Assembly (NCBI GenBank): GCA_002011235.1
Contig: MTMO01000057.1
Location: 1-36,561 of the forward strand
Reading direction: 5' to 3'
Length of the DNA stretch: 36,561 nt
Source: Archaeoglobus sp. JdFR-27
Lineage (GTDB): Archaea > Halobacteriota > Archaeoglobi > Archaeoglobales > Archaeoglobaceae
Of the stretch, positions 1 through 7,530 are shown piece by piece. Positions within the stretch are counted from its first letter, which is position 1. Every line of letters starts with the position of its first letter. The notes under the pieces were generated by a model that saw only the letters and a program-made list of their open reading frames with translations, was not told the origin of the DNA and ran no database searches. A program made the position numbers and the translations under genes.

Positions 1-1
1 A

Positions 2-101
2 TCCCGCCTCCCGGATTTGAACCGGGGACCACGCGATTACTGCTCGTCCGAGCAGTGACAAACTACAGTCGCGCGCTCTGGCCAGACTGAGCTAAGGCGG
101 G
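2..101 (-). tRNA. tRNA-Tyr (GTA), intron-containing
   Basis: On the minus strand the sequence folds as a complete tRNA. The 7-bp acceptor stem is CCCGCCT with AGGCGGG and the discriminator is A. The D stem is GCTC with GAGC, the anticodon stem is CGCGA with TCGCG, and the T arm is CCGGG around TTCAAAT. The anticodon is GTA (64-66) in the loop CTGTAG/A. The C1-G72 pair with A73 is the known identity signature of archaeal tRNA-Tyr. The anticodon loop is interrupted after position 37 by a 25-nt insert (38-62), the canonical archaeal intron site. CCA is not encoded. Confidence 0.95.
38..62 (-). other. tRNA-Tyr intron (37/38 position)
   Basis: This 25-nt insert lies between tRNA positions 37 and 38. 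It contains a perfect 7-bp stem, ACTGCTC with GAGCAGT, closed by a GGAC tetraloop. It extends the anticodon helix, as expected for a bulge-helix-bulge substrate of the archaeal tRNA splicing endonuclease. The exact cut sites are inferred from restoring a 7-nt anticodon loop. Confidence 0.85.
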
Positions 102-281
102 TTCTAAGTGCATTATAATTGGAAGGGAGAGGATATAAAAAATTTATGGGGGGATTAGTGTAGTAGTTAGTTGATTATATTTTGGATATTTCTAAGACGG
201 ACCTTATTTCTAATCCTATTCTAATGTTTTTTCCACGTTCGAATTTTCCAAAAATTCAATTAAAGGTCTAAATTTCTATGT

Positions 282-323
282 ACTCAAAACTCTCAAAACT
301 CTCAAACTTCCAAACTTCCAAAA
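282..323. repeat. short tandem repeats upstream of the HD gene
   Basis: About three imperfect copies of an ACTCTCAAA-like unit are followed by two copies of CTTCCAAA. They lie in the AT-rich spacer between the tRNA and the HD-domain gene. The rest of 102-379 shows no open frame or RNA that I can recognise. A weak TATA-like ATTAAAT near 348-355 is placed suitably for a leaderless start at 380. Confidence 0.5.
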
Positions 324-379
324 TCAGAAAACTAAGAAAAACTAAAACTATTAAATCTACCTCATAACTACCAAATTGC

Positions 380-931
380 ATGAGCCTAAAAAACGAGAAT
401 TCTAACACCTCCCACGATGTAGGCCATGTTGAAAGGGTGAAGAGGTTAGCGATATACCTAGCAAAAAAAGAAGGGGCTGATGTAGAAGTCGTAGAAAAGG
501 CTGCAGAACTTCACGACATAGCAAGAGACATGGAAAATCACTCCATTGAGGGGGCAAAAATCGCAAGGGAGATTTTGAAATCTAATAAATACGACGATAA
601 CTTCATTGAAAGAGTAACACACTGCATCGAATCTCACGCTTTCTCCTCTGGAATTAAACCACAAACTCTAGAGGCAAAAATTCTCAGTGATGCCGATAAA
701 CTCGATGCGATGGGAGCTATAGGAGTTGCCAGAACTTTTCTTTATTCGAAGGAGACTGCAAGAGGCATCAAAGAGACAATTGAGCACTTCGAAGAAAAGC
801 TACTTAGATTGTATGGATTACTGCATACAGAAACAGCCAGAAAAATTGGGAAGGAAAGACATAGATTCCTGAAGGAGTTTTACGATCGGATAAAGAATGA
901 ACTCGATTTTAAGGATCTGGAGGGATCTTGA
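380..931 (+). CDS. HD-domain phosphohydrolase
   Basis: This 183-residue soluble protein belongs to the HD superfamily of metal-dependent phosphohydrolases. Metal ligands are visible in order: an early His (HDVGH, about residue 12-16), the HD doublet in AELHDIARDM (about 44-45), a middle His (ESHAF, about 87) and a late Asp in SDADKLDAMGA (about 105-109). The last motif is typical of the YedJ/MJ-type single-domain HD proteins. Substrate is unknown; nucleotides or nucleotide-like second messengers are common for the family. No Shine-Dalgarno precedes the ATG, and an AT-rich TATA-like element about 28 nt upstream fits a leaderless transcript. The gene is monocistronic and converges with the dehydrogenase downstream. 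Confidence 0.85.
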   Translation: MSLKNENSNTSHDVGHVERVKRLAIYLAKKEGADVEVVEKAAELHDIARDMENHSIEGAKIAREILKSNKYDDNFIERVTHCIESHAFSSGIKPQTLEAKILSDADKLDAMGAIGVARTFLYSKETARGIKETIEHFEEKLLRLYGLLHTETARKIGKERHRFLKEFYDRIKNELDFKDLEGS

Positions 932-1003
932 AGATTCCTTGAAGATTCTACAAGATTTTTGAGAAATTAAAGAGCTGGAGAAATGAACTAAAGTTGAAAA
1001 GAT

Positions 1004-1063
1004 AATTAAACTAGATAATTAAATTAATTAATTAAAATTAAATTAAACTAAGCTAATTAAGTT
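1004..1063. repeat. TTAA-rich simple-sequence spacer
   Basis: This is a low-complexity run built from AATTAA/TTAATT units between two convergent genes. The stretch 932-1104 has no plausible gene. Just before it, GAAGATTC is duplicated around the HD stop codon (930-948). It probably acts only as a convergent termination spacer. Confidence 0.45.
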
Positions 1064-1084
1064 GGCAAAAATAATAGGCAATAG

Positions 1085-1104
1085 TCTTTAAAAAACCTAA
1101 AAAA
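1085..1104 (-). terminator. U-tract terminator of the oxidoreductase-dehydrogenase operon
   Basis: Directly after the minus-strand stop codon the transcript reads TTTTTT AGG TTTTTT. Two U6 runs without a strong hairpin are the usual archaeal intrinsic termination signal. Confidence 0.55.
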
Positions 1105-2193
1105 TTAAAGAGAAGGTTGATAAATCCTTTTCAGATATCTTATCTTTTCGATCCTCTCCATTGCAAATGCATCGGCAGCCCTAGCGGTAGAATAATGTCT
1201 TGTAGTTTTTGCCATTTCTTCGCTCATTCTAAATATCTTCTTCAATCTTTCTCCAATCTTCTCGATTTCCTTTAGAAGTTTTTCTTTATCTGTAATTCCC
1301 TCATACTCTCTGCAAACAGCGATAAGACCTCCTGCGTTTATTATGTAGTCTGGAGCGTAGAGTATGCCCTTTCTCGCAAGGATGTCACCATGCTTATCAG
1401 ATTCAAGCTGGTTGTTAGCCCCTCCAGCAATGATCTTGCAGTTCAGCATCTTTATCGTTGCATCATTTATTACCCCTCCCAACGCGCATGGGGAGAAGAC
1501 ATCACATTTGACTGAGAAAATTTCTGAGGGTTCAACTATCTCAATCTCCCTGAATCTCTCCTTGAACTCACCTATCTTTTCCTCATCTATGTCCGTGACA
1601 ATGACTTCCGCTCCAGCTTCGAGCAACAGTCTTACCAACTCCCCTCCAACCTTGCCAAGCCCCTGAACTGCAACTCTTACACCATCTAAACTCGAATCAC
1701 CAAAAACGTGGTCAAGGCAGGCTTTGATGCCGTGAAAAACACCATAGGCGGTGAACGGAGAGGGGTCAAGCTTCACACCTGTGACGAACTTGGTTTCTTC
1801 AGCGATAATCCTTATGTCATCAAGCGTTGTACCTACATCTTCAGCCGTGATGTACCTCCCCCCAAGGGATTGGATGAATCTTCCATAGACTCTCAGCAAA
1901 GCTTCATCTTTGATCTTTGGATTTCCTATTATAACCGCCTTCCCTCCTCCCAAATTCAATCCAGCTCCAGCCGCTTTCATCGTCATTGCCTTTGCCAGTC
2001 TCATAGCATCTTTAAGAGCATCCAATTCAGTCTCGTATTCCCAAAATCTTGTACCACCGAGAGCTGGACCAAGAATAGTACTATGGATTGCCACTATCGC
2101 CTTCAGTCCGGTATTCTTATCTTGGAAGAACACTACCTCTTCAAAATCATCTTCCTGCATGAGATCAAACGTAAAACTTTGCAGTAACTGCAT
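1105..2193 (-). CDS. Leucine/valine-type amino acid dehydrogenase (Glu/Leu/Phe/Val family)
   Basis: This enzyme is predicted to catalyse NAD-dependent reversible oxidative deamination of a branched-chain amino acid to its 2-oxoacid plus ammonium. The N-terminal dimerisation/substrate domain carries GPALGGTR and the GGGK motif with the catalytic Lys (LNLGGGKAVI), then the ITAEDVGTT segment. The C-terminal Rossmann domain shows VQGLGKVGG and ends with the family motif ADYIINAGGLI. At about 362 residues it matches leucine dehydrogenases, not the roughly 420-residue glutamate dehydrogenases. Start: the ATG at 2193 has GGTGA five nt upstream, although that site lies inside the preceding gene. ATG 2160 would avoid the 29-nt overlap and is the alternative. 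It is the last gene of the 2-oxoacid:ferredoxin oxidoreductase operon, so its product would feed that enzyme. Leu versus Val preference cannot be read from sequence. Confidence 0.88.
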   Translation of the reverse strand: MQLLQSFTFDLMQEDDFEEVVFFQDKNTGLKAIVAIHSTILGPALGGTRFWEYETELDALKDAMRLAKAMTMKAAGAGLNLGGGKAVIIGNPKIKDEALLRVYGRFIQSLGGRYITAEDVGTTLDDIRIIAEETKFVTGVKLDPSPFTAYGVFHGIKACLDHVFGDSSLDGVRVAVQGLGKVGGELVRLLLEAGAEVIVTDIDEEKIGEFKERFREIEIVEPSEIFSVKCDVFSPCALGGVINDATIKMLNCKIIAGGANNQLESDKHGDILARKGILYAPDYIINAGGLIAVCREYEGITDKEKLLKEIEKIGERLKKIFRMSEEMAKTTRHYSTARAADAFAMERIEKIRYLKRIYQPSL

Positions 2194-3088
2194 CAACCTC
2201 ACCTTCCACAAGTCTTGCAAGCTTTTCCCACTTTTTGATTACATACTTCTTTATTTCAGCGATTTCTCTAGCTGTAAGATGGGAAAACCTTCCCTGAGAG
2301 AGTAAATATTCTTCAAGGTCTTTCATCTTCCTTCTTCCCTCCGCTATCGACTTGCTTACACCCGTAAATCTAAACTCTCCTTCAATAGACTCAAAAAGAA
2401 TCCACATACCAGATTCGACTGCAAGCTTACCCATCTTGATCGTTTTGTCCATCGGAAATCTCCAGCCTGGCGGACATGGAGCTAGGATCTCAATATATCT
2501 AAAACCTCTAATTTCCCTAGCCCTCTTTACTTTCTCATAGAGGTCTTTAAGGTATCCAATAGATGCTGTCGAGACATAGGGAACTCCATGGGCAAGCATA
2601 AGTTCAGAAACATCTTTTTTATGCTCCCTTTTACCTTTCCAGGTTGTAGTCGTCCATGCACCATAAGGAGTCGCTCCGCTTCTTTGAATCCCTGTGTTTG
2701 AGTATATTTCATTGTTGTAGCAGATGAAAAGTATGTCCTCCCCCCTTTCAGCAGCTCCAGATAAGGCCTGCAGACCTATGTCATAGGTTCCACCATCTCC
2801 GGCCCAGACAACAACCTCTGTATCCTTTCCTTGATGCTCAAAGGATGCTTTAATTCCCGACGCAGTTGCTGCTGCAGAAGCGAAAGCTGTGTTGAAAACA
2901 GGAACCTTGATCGCTGAATTCGGAAAAGGACCCATATACACGGATGTGCAACACGCAGGAATTACAAGTACAGCATTTCCCTCCAAAGCCTTCAATACAG
3001 TTCTCAAAGCAACCGTTGAAGGACAACCATGACAGGATGTGTTTCCTGGGAGAACATATTCCTCTCTTTCCATTTCAGAGAGTTTCAT
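2165..3088 (-). CDS. porB: 2-oxoacid:ferredoxin oxidoreductase, beta (TPP) subunit
   Basis: This thiamine-diphosphate-binding subunit is 307 residues. It has N-terminal cysteines (SCHGCP, about 18-21) and a further Cys in the ACCTSVY region, which in this family help ligate the proximal cluster. The TPP/Mg motif is AGDGGTYDIG (about 115-124) followed by NNEIYSNTGIQRSGATPYGAWTT, here cited by its key residues N-N-E and T-G-I-Q. A C-terminal LAPCPPGW motif is also diagnostic. It starts at ATG 3088 with an excellent GAGGTGAT ribosome site and overlaps the alpha-subunit stop by 4 nt, implying translational coupling. The motifs fit both pyruvate and 2-oxoisovalerate enzymes. The neighbouring leucine-type dehydrogenase makes a branched-chain substrate attractive, so the porB symbol is tentative. 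Confidence 0.9.
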   Translation of the reverse strand: MKLSEMEREEYVLPGNTSCHGCPSTVALRTVLKALEGNAVLVIPACCTSVYMGPFPNSAIKVPVFNTAFASAAATASGIKASFEHQGKDTEVVVWAGDGGTYDIGLQALSGAAERGEDILFICYNNEIYSNTGIQRSGATPYGAWTTTTWKGKREHKKDVSELMLAHGVPYVSTASIGYLKDLYEKVKRAREIRGFRYIEILAPCPPGWRFPMDKTIKMGKLAVESGMWILFESIEGEFRFTGVSKSIAEGRRKMKDLEEYLLSQGRFSHLTAREIAEIKKYVIKKWEKLARLVEGEVDAVTAKFYV

Positions 3089-4215
3089 GATATCACCTCT
3101 TTAATCCAAATCTTCCTTTCAAAGAGGGCCCTTTCAAACGTTCTTTTTGTAACATCAATTCCACCAACTCCAACGATTCTTGGAGTAATTCTTTTAACAG
3201 GGGTAAAGGCAAGAGCAGATTTGAGTTCATTGTAAAGGGGCCCTCCCGAGCCAGGACTTATGGCCCTATCAAAAACGAAGATTTTCTTATCCTCAAGCAA
3301 GTTCTTCAACTCCTTTTCCGGGAAAGGTCTGAAGGATTTCAACCTTACAAGACCAGCTTTAATCTTCTTTTCCCTCAGACTATCTACTGCAACCTTAGCT
3401 TCAGACCCAATCGCACCCATCGTAACTATTACCTTCTCAGCATCCTCAGTTTTGTATTCATCAAGAATCAAAGGTGTTCTTCTTCCATACAGCTCATAAA
3501 ACTCCTCTTCAATCTTTTTCATTAACTTAAGTGCCCTATCGTGAGATTTCTGGATACTATGTCTGAGTTCTGCAAACTCCTCCGGTGGAAGAATATTACC
3601 ATGAGTGAATGGATCTTCAGCATCAAGCTGCCATACCGGTTCATATTCTGAAAGAAAGTCATCAAACTTCGTTAATTCAACAGGCATTGAGGTGTGGGAT
3701 AGAACAAAACCATCGTAGCATACCATGGCCGGCAACAAAACCTTCCTGTCTTCAGCAAGCCTATAAGCCATTGCAATCGTATCATAGATTTCCTGGTTAC
3801 TACTACAATAGAACTGTATCCATCCGGTATCTCGCTGACTAAGAGCGTCGCCAAGGTCCGCCCATATGTTCCACCCCGGTCCTATAGCTCTATTTGCAAC
3901 GGCCATAACAATGGGGGTTCTAGCGTTCGTGGCCCAGTGAAGCATTTCATGCATATAAGCCAATCCATGACTCGAAGTCGCTGTAAAAGCTCTGGATCCC
4001 GCTGCACTGGCCCCTATGCATGCTGCCATTGCAGAGTGTTCAGATTCAACTCTAATGAACTTTGCTTGCATTTTCCCATCTTCAACTAGCCTTGACAACG
4101 TCTCAACTACTGGTGTGGCCGGAGTTATCGGATAGGCTGCGACAACTCTGACTTTTGAATTCATCGCTGCATAAGCTGCAGTCTCATTACCTGTGAGAAT
4201 TTTAACTTCATACAT
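3085..4215 (-). CDS. porA: 2-oxoacid:ferredoxin oxidoreductase, alpha subunit
   Basis: This is the alpha subunit (376 residues). It has the pyrimidine-binding TPP domain, with the family signature AYPITPATPVVE (about 28-39) and the SEHSAMAACIGASAAG segment. The C-terminal transketolase-like domain II includes VTMGAIGSEAK and FDRAISPGSGGPL. It works with beta and the fused gamma-delta chain to decarboxylate a 2-oxoacid to acyl-CoA, CO2 and reduced ferredoxin. The ATG at 4215 is preferred over the upstream TTG (4221) because GGGAGGTG lies 7 nt before it. It overlaps the gamma-delta stop by 8 nt. Pyruvate and branched-chain 2-oxoacid versions are not separable by eye. Confidence 0.9.
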   Translation of the reverse strand: MYEVKILTGNETAAYAAMNSKVRVVAAYPITPATPVVETLSRLVEDGKMQAKFIRVESEHSAMAACIGASAAGSRAFTATSSHGLAYMHEMLHWATNARTPIVMAVANRAIGPGWNIWADLGDALSQRDTGWIQFYCSSNQEIYDTIAMAYRLAEDRKVLLPAMVCYDGFVLSHTSMPVELTKFDDFLSEYEPVWQLDAEDPFTHGNILPPEEFAELRHSIQKSHDRALKLMKKIEEEFYELYGRRTPLILDEYKTEDAEKVIVTMGAIGSEAKVAVDSLREKKIKAGLVRLKSFRPFPEKELKNLLEDKKIFVFDRAISPGSGGPLYNELKSALAFTPVKRITPRIVGVGGIDVTKRTFERALFERKIWIKEVIS

Positions 4216-5068
4216 CCACAAACACCTCCCTCTCCGAGGCTATAGCCTTCTTCGGACAAACCGTGGTGCAAACCAAGCAACCCTTGCAGTAATCGTAATC
4301 TATCTCAACGTGCTCGTTCAGCCTTATCGCTGATTCTGGACAGTGAATCCAGCAGTTTAAGCAGTCGTTGCATTTCTCATAATCTATTTCAGGTCTGAAG
4401 TCTCTCCAAAGCTTAGTTTTACCCGCAACTCCTTCCGCTGGAGTCGAGATTGGAAACTCCACCTTGATTTTCTTCTTTCTCGGATAACTCCGCTTACCAG
4501 AACCATGAACGAGCTTAATCGAAGCAAGCTCGTAGGCTTCCTTTATCGCTTTGACGTTTCTCTTGCCTTCTTTACCAAATTTTTTCCTAACGATTCCTTC
4601 CAAGACCTCAATCTTCAATGGAATGTCAGCTCTCAGTAATGCTCCAAGCATCGGTGTATTTACCACAGGCAATCCAGCGACAAGTAAATCATTTTTAATA
4701 GCAACCCCTGTCGCATCCACAGATACAATGTTAAGATAGTCCTGGTCAAATACGAATTCATCCGGAGCTTTAGTTGTATTGACAACTATTGTACCACCTT
4801 CCTTTACACCTCTGAAAATGTCAACAGCCTTCAGTATGAGTGGGTCAAGAACAACAACAATATTGGGGTGGTAAACCTGACTCATTTCATAAATAGGTTC
4901 ATCTGAGATTCTAGTAAATGATACAACAGGAGCTCCTCTTCTCTCTGCGCCAAAAAAAGGCATTGACTGGCCATAATATCCTTCTAAACTTGCCGCTTCC
5001 GCTAGAAGCTTGCTAGCTGTGACTGCCCCCTGGCCACCTCTTCCGTGAAATCTGACACTTATCAACAT
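4208..5068 (-). CDS. 2-oxoacid:ferredoxin oxidoreductase, fused gamma-delta subunit
   Basis: A single 286-residue chain joins two subunits that are separate in many archaea. Residues about 1-180 are the gamma subunit, with the FHGRGGQGAVTAS motif, SFFGAERRGAP-like sequence and GLPVVNTPMLGA. After a basic linker (about 190-215, KKKIKVE) residues about 225-286 are a 2x[4Fe-4S] delta ferredoxin domain with CNDCLNCWIHCP and CKGCLVCTTVCP. It is the first gene of the operon. A TATATAA box (5094-5100) about 26 nt before ATG 5068 suggests a leaderless transcript. Fusion of gamma and delta places the electron-exit clusters at a fixed stoichiometry. The assignment to the family is secure; the substrate is open. 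Confidence 0.9.
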   Translation of the reverse strand: MLISVRFHGRGGQGAVTASKLLAEAASLEGYYGQSMPFFGAERRGAPVVSFTRISDEPIYEMSQVYHPNIVVVLDPLILKAVDIFRGVKEGGTIVVNTTKAPDEFVFDQDYLNIVSVDATGVAIKNDLLVAGLPVVNTPMLGALLRADIPLKIEVLEGIVRKKFGKEGKRNVKAIKEAYELASIKLVHGSGKRSYPRKKKIKVEFPISTPAEGVAGKTKLWRDFRPEIDYEKCNDCLNCWIHCPESAIRLNEHVEIDYDYCKGCLVCTTVCPKKAIASEREVFVDV

Positions 5069-5089
5069 ATAAATGATTATCTGTTAAAA

Positions 5090-5122
5090 TACCTATATAA
5101 CATAAGGAGCGAACATGTTAGA
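5090..5122 (-). promoter_or_regulatory. Promoter and candidate operator of the oxidoreductase operon
   Basis: On the minus strand TTATATAGG (centre about 5097) is a TATA box 26-29 nt before the gamma-delta ATG. Immediately upstream is the palindromic TAACATGTT (5112-5120), a position where an archaeal activator or repressor could act. CATGTTA-like sequences recur at the second HTH_10 cluster. Confidence 0.5.
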
Positions 5123-5170
5123 TTTTTTAAATTAATATTTCGGATCGATCTAATACATGCTCCTTCCAAA

Positions 5171-5881
5171 TCAGATATCCGATAGGTATGATTCCCTTTC
5201 CTTGATTTCCTCCACAAACCTTTTGAGAATCTTCTGTTCAGCCGTTCTGATGTGATGTAGGCATGTCGATTTAGCGATTCCAAACCTTTCTGATAGTTCG
5301 TTAAGATTCATTTTTCTCGGCCAATCAAAGTATCCACTTTTATATGCCTCGAGCAAAACCTTTTTCTGCTTGATAGAGAGGTTTGAAGATATCTCCTCTA
5401 TGAAATCTTGAGGTTTTTCATCTAGTGATTTTAGCCTCGAAACACTGAGGACTTCAAATTCTATACCTTCCATCTCACCCAATCTCTCAAATGTCTCTTT
5501 GAGCTTATCATCGTAAATCAGTAAAGTCCAGTATTCGTGTCCTTTGCTGATTATGATATTCGTGGGCATGAATTCCAAAGAAAAGACATTCTCGTAAAAC
5601 GTAGATTCCGTTGGGAACCTCCCATGGATGTAGGCTTCGAGATCGCTTTTCCCAATAACAAGAACGTCCTTTGCCAGATGCTCAAATTTTTTGATGTCAG
5701 AAATGTATTTTTTAAGGGATTTATAGTTCTCTGCCACAAGCTTAAAATTCGCCCTAATCTCTTTGCCTATCTTGAACGCCCCCTCTACCGAAAGGTAAAC
5801 CTCCGAATTTATCTTTGTGGTCTCAATTGACCAACAACCTGGATGCCAGAGTTTTAAAACGACCTTTTTCAAACCTTCCAT
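5171..5881 (-). CDS. HTH_10 (bacterio-opsin activator-like) transcriptional regulator
   Basis: This is a 236-residue regulator. The C-terminal domain (about 165-220) carries the HTH_10 signature: LSIKQKKVLLEAYKSGYFDWPR, here reduced to its key residues Q-K...AY-GY-WPR, followed by a helix-turn-helix (LNELSERFGIAKSTCLHHI) and AEQKIL. The N-terminal 150 residues form the ligand/sensor domain usual in archaeal members, opening with the conserved HPGCW motif (about residues 13-17). It is transcribed in the same direction as the adjacent oxidoreductase operon, about 100 nt upstream of it, so control of that operon is likely but inferred. A TATA box at 5903-5914 predicts a leaderless mRNA. It is clearly paralogous to the protein at 35334. 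Confidence 0.88.
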   Translation of the reverse strand: MEGLKKVVLKLWHPGCWSIETTKINSEVYLSVEGAFKIGKEIRANFKLVAENYKSLKKYISDIKKFEHLAKDVLVIGKSDLEAYIHGRFPTESTFYENVFSLEFMPTNIIISKGHEYWTLLIYDDKLKETFERLGEMEGIEFEVLSVSRLKSLDEKPQDFIEEISSNLSIKQKKVLLEAYKSGYFDWPRKMNLNELSERFGIAKSTCLHHIRTAEQKILKRFVEEIKERESYLSDI

Positions 5882-5902
5882 CTTAGAGATATTTTCGTTC
5901 TA

Positions 5903-5914
5903 ATCCAATATAAC
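5903..5914 (-). promoter_or_regulatory. TATA box of the HTH_10 regulator gene
   Basis: The minus strand reads GTTATATTGG centred about 27 nt upstream of the ATG (5881). No ribosome-binding site is visible, which is consistent with a leaderless transcript. Confidence 0.5.
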
Positions 5915-5961
5915 TTTAATTGAATTCTGCTTTTAAAAAAATTGAAGAAAAATTATTGAAA

Positions 5962-6156
5962 TTATTCCTCACAAACATCAATCGTAATTGCTCCAGTGGG
6001 ACAAACTTCAACGCATGAACAACATTCCGTACATCCATCTGGATTTACAGGATCAGACTTGCCTTCGTCATCAAATTCGTAAACATCACCGGGACAAACG
6101 GTGATGCATTCTCCACATCCATCACATTTATCCTTATCTACTACTATATACACCAT
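5962..6156 (-). CDS. 2x[4Fe-4S] ferredoxin
   Basis: This 64-residue soluble ferredoxin has two complete cluster motifs: CDGCGECITVCP (residues about 11-22) and CTECCSCVEVCP (about 42-53). The second has an extra Cys in its spacer. An acidic loop (FDDEGKSDPVNPDG) separates them. The ATG has a strong AGGTGAT site 3 nt upstream, making the start certain. It lies near the 2-oxoacid:ferredoxin oxidoreductase operon on the same strand, so it is a plausible electron acceptor for that enzyme. This is inference from position, and the regulator gene lies between them. Confidence 0.93.
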   Translation of the reverse strand: MVYIVVDKDKCDGCGECITVCPGDVYEFDDEGKSDPVNPDGCTECCSCVEVCPTGAITIDVCEE

Positions 6157-6253
6157 ATTATCACCTAATAGTATATTGGGTTAATGCTTGAAAAACCTTT
6201 CGTTTATAGCCTCTGAAATGATTTTTAATAAAAAATTTTAAATAGGGTGGGAA

Positions 6254-6553
6254 TTGAGTATAACTATGAAATGTGACCTGGGAAAGATCAAAACAGATGA
6301 AGAGGTAAAAAGTATTGAAATTAAGGTAGAGGGGCTCAACATAGACTTTCGGCTCGCAGAGAAGATCTCAAAATTAATTGCCAAAGAAAAGAATTTTGAA
6401 ATGCTTATCGCATGGTACGATCCAAAAAGAGATATTCATTACCCCAACGTGGACTGCTGTGGAGATGATGAGCCGGCATGGTATATTTACGGAAAGAGTA
6501 GGGGTGGGAAACTACTCATAGATGTTAACGACTACCTGTTTTTCTTCGTTTAA
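6254..6553 (+). CDS. Small conserved-looking protein, function unknown
   Basis: I do not assign this 99-residue protein to a named family. It is mixed-charge and soluble, with no signal peptide or membrane segment. The central part has HYPNVDCCGDDEP with a Cys-Cys pair (about residues 75-76), followed by AWYIYGKSRGGK. The composition resembles a small alpha/beta fold. The TTG at 6254 is preferred because GGGTGG lies 4 nt upstream; the ATG at 6266 is too far from that site. It is monocistronic, diverges from the ferredoxin gene and converges with rpl11. The Cys pair could bind metal or be redox active, but nothing proves this. Confidence 0.65.
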   Translation: MSITMKCDLGKIKTDEEVKSIEIKVEGLNIDFRLAEKISKLIAKEKNFEMLIAWYDPKRDIHYPNVDCCGDDEPAWYIYGKSRGGKLLIDVNDYLFFFV

Positions 6554-6592
6554 ATTTCAAAAATCCAAATGAGATCAAGAAAAGAAGAATTA

Positions 6593-7063
6593 CTATTCTT
6601 CAATCAGAATCTTGCCCTCGTCGATTTCTTTCTGGACTTCTTTCGGATTCTTGCCTTCAACCGTCACACCCATTGAAAGACAGGTACCAAGGACTTCTTT
6701 CACAGCATTTTTCAGGTCGTAACTCAGTACTTCACTGACTTTCATCTTTGCAATTGCCTTTACCTGCTCAATTGTCAGGTTTCCTACGGTTTCCGATCCG
6801 GTCTTGCTCGAACCCTTGGAGATACCCAATTCTTTTTTGATCAAAGCTGTTGCTGGCGGGATTCCAACTTCGATATCAAAGCTTCGATCATCATGCACAA
6901 TCAGCTTGACGGGGACAGAAAGCCCATGGAAATCCTTTGTTGCTTCGTTAATTCTATCGACGACTTCTTTAACATTCAATCCAAGAGGTCCTATTGCCGG
7001 CCCCAATGGGGGTCCCGGAGATGCCTCTCCTCCTGGTACTAAGACTTCTACAACTCTAGGCAT
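6593..7063 (-). CDS. rpl11: Ribosomal protein uL11
   Basis: This 156-residue protein has the uL11 N-terminal [19 protein letters not shown] motif and the C-terminal 23S-binding domain with [15 protein letters not shown] and [12 protein letters not shown]. It binds the GTPase-associated centre of 23S rRNA. GAGGAGGTG spans the stop codon of spt5 and lies 5 nt before the ATG, so translation is coupled. A pyrimidine-rich downstream flank with a U5 run (about 6560-6590, minus strand) may end the operon. The rpl1-rpl10-rpl12 genes that often follow it are absent here. Confidence 0.97.
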   Translation of the reverse strand: MPRVVEVLVPGGEASPGPPLGPAIGPLGLNVKEVVDRINEATKDFHGLSVPVKLIVHDDRSFDIEVGIPPATALIKKELGISKGSSKTGSETVGNLTIEQVKAIAKMKVSEVLSYDLKNAVKEVLGTCLSMGVTVEGKNPKEVQKEIDEGKILIEE

Positions 7064-7065
7064 TG

Positions 7066-7521
7066 CTACACCTCCTCTTCCATTCTATCAATCACCCTTA
7101 CGTGATCGGCCTTAACCGTAATTGGAATTGGAACAACTGCATCTATCAGCTCAACCGTTATCTCATTCTTAGCCTCATCTACACGCTTAACAACCGCCAT
7201 CTCACCCTTAAATGGTCCTGAGACAATTTCTACTCTGTAACCTTCCTTTATCTGTTCAGCCGCCTTTCTTGGAACGAGAAAATGCTCTATCTCGTGGAAC
7301 CCTACTTCTCCTTTAACGACTCCTTTGACGTGGGGAACTCCCCTTATAGCCTTCAGGATGTCTTCCATTCCTTCCGCTTCCACAAAAACGTATCCCTTGA
7401 CCTCTTTCGGAGACATTATTGAATAGACAGAGAGCTGATACTTCTTTACAGCCATTTCCATCAGATTTGCCACAACCTTCTCTTGGTTCGCAGTCGTTTT
7501 CAACAAAAAAAATCTGCTCAT
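7066..7521 (-). CDS. spt5: Transcription elongation factor Spt5 (NusG)
   Basis: This 151-residue protein consists of an N-terminal NGN domain (about 1-85, [37 protein letters not shown]) and a C-terminal KOW domain (about 90-150, [18 protein letters not shown]). Archaeal Spt5 pairs with Spt4 and clamps RNA polymerase for processive elongation. It has GGTG 5 nt before the ATG and lies 9 nt after secE and 2 nt before rpl11, in the conserved archaeal secE-spt5-rpl11 order. Confidence 0.96.
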   Translation of the reverse strand: MSRFFLLKTTANQEKVVANLMEMAVKKYQLSVYSIMSPKEVKGYVFVEAEGMEDILKAIRGVPHVKGVVKGEVGFHEIEHFLVPRKAAEQIKEGYRVEIVSGPFKGEMAVVKRVDEAKNEITVELIDAVVPIPITVKADHVRVIDRMEEEV

Positions 7522-7530
7522 TTTTGCACC

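Noticed and set aside
282-323. Possible CRISPR or clustered repeats
   Set aside because: The units are only 8-9 nt, adjacent and imperfect, with no spacers. They are simple-sequence repeats.
1708-2187. Long plus-strand open frames inside the dehydrogenase gene
   Set aside because: They are antisense shadows of a well-conserved enzyme. They have no ribosome site and no recognisable protein motif.
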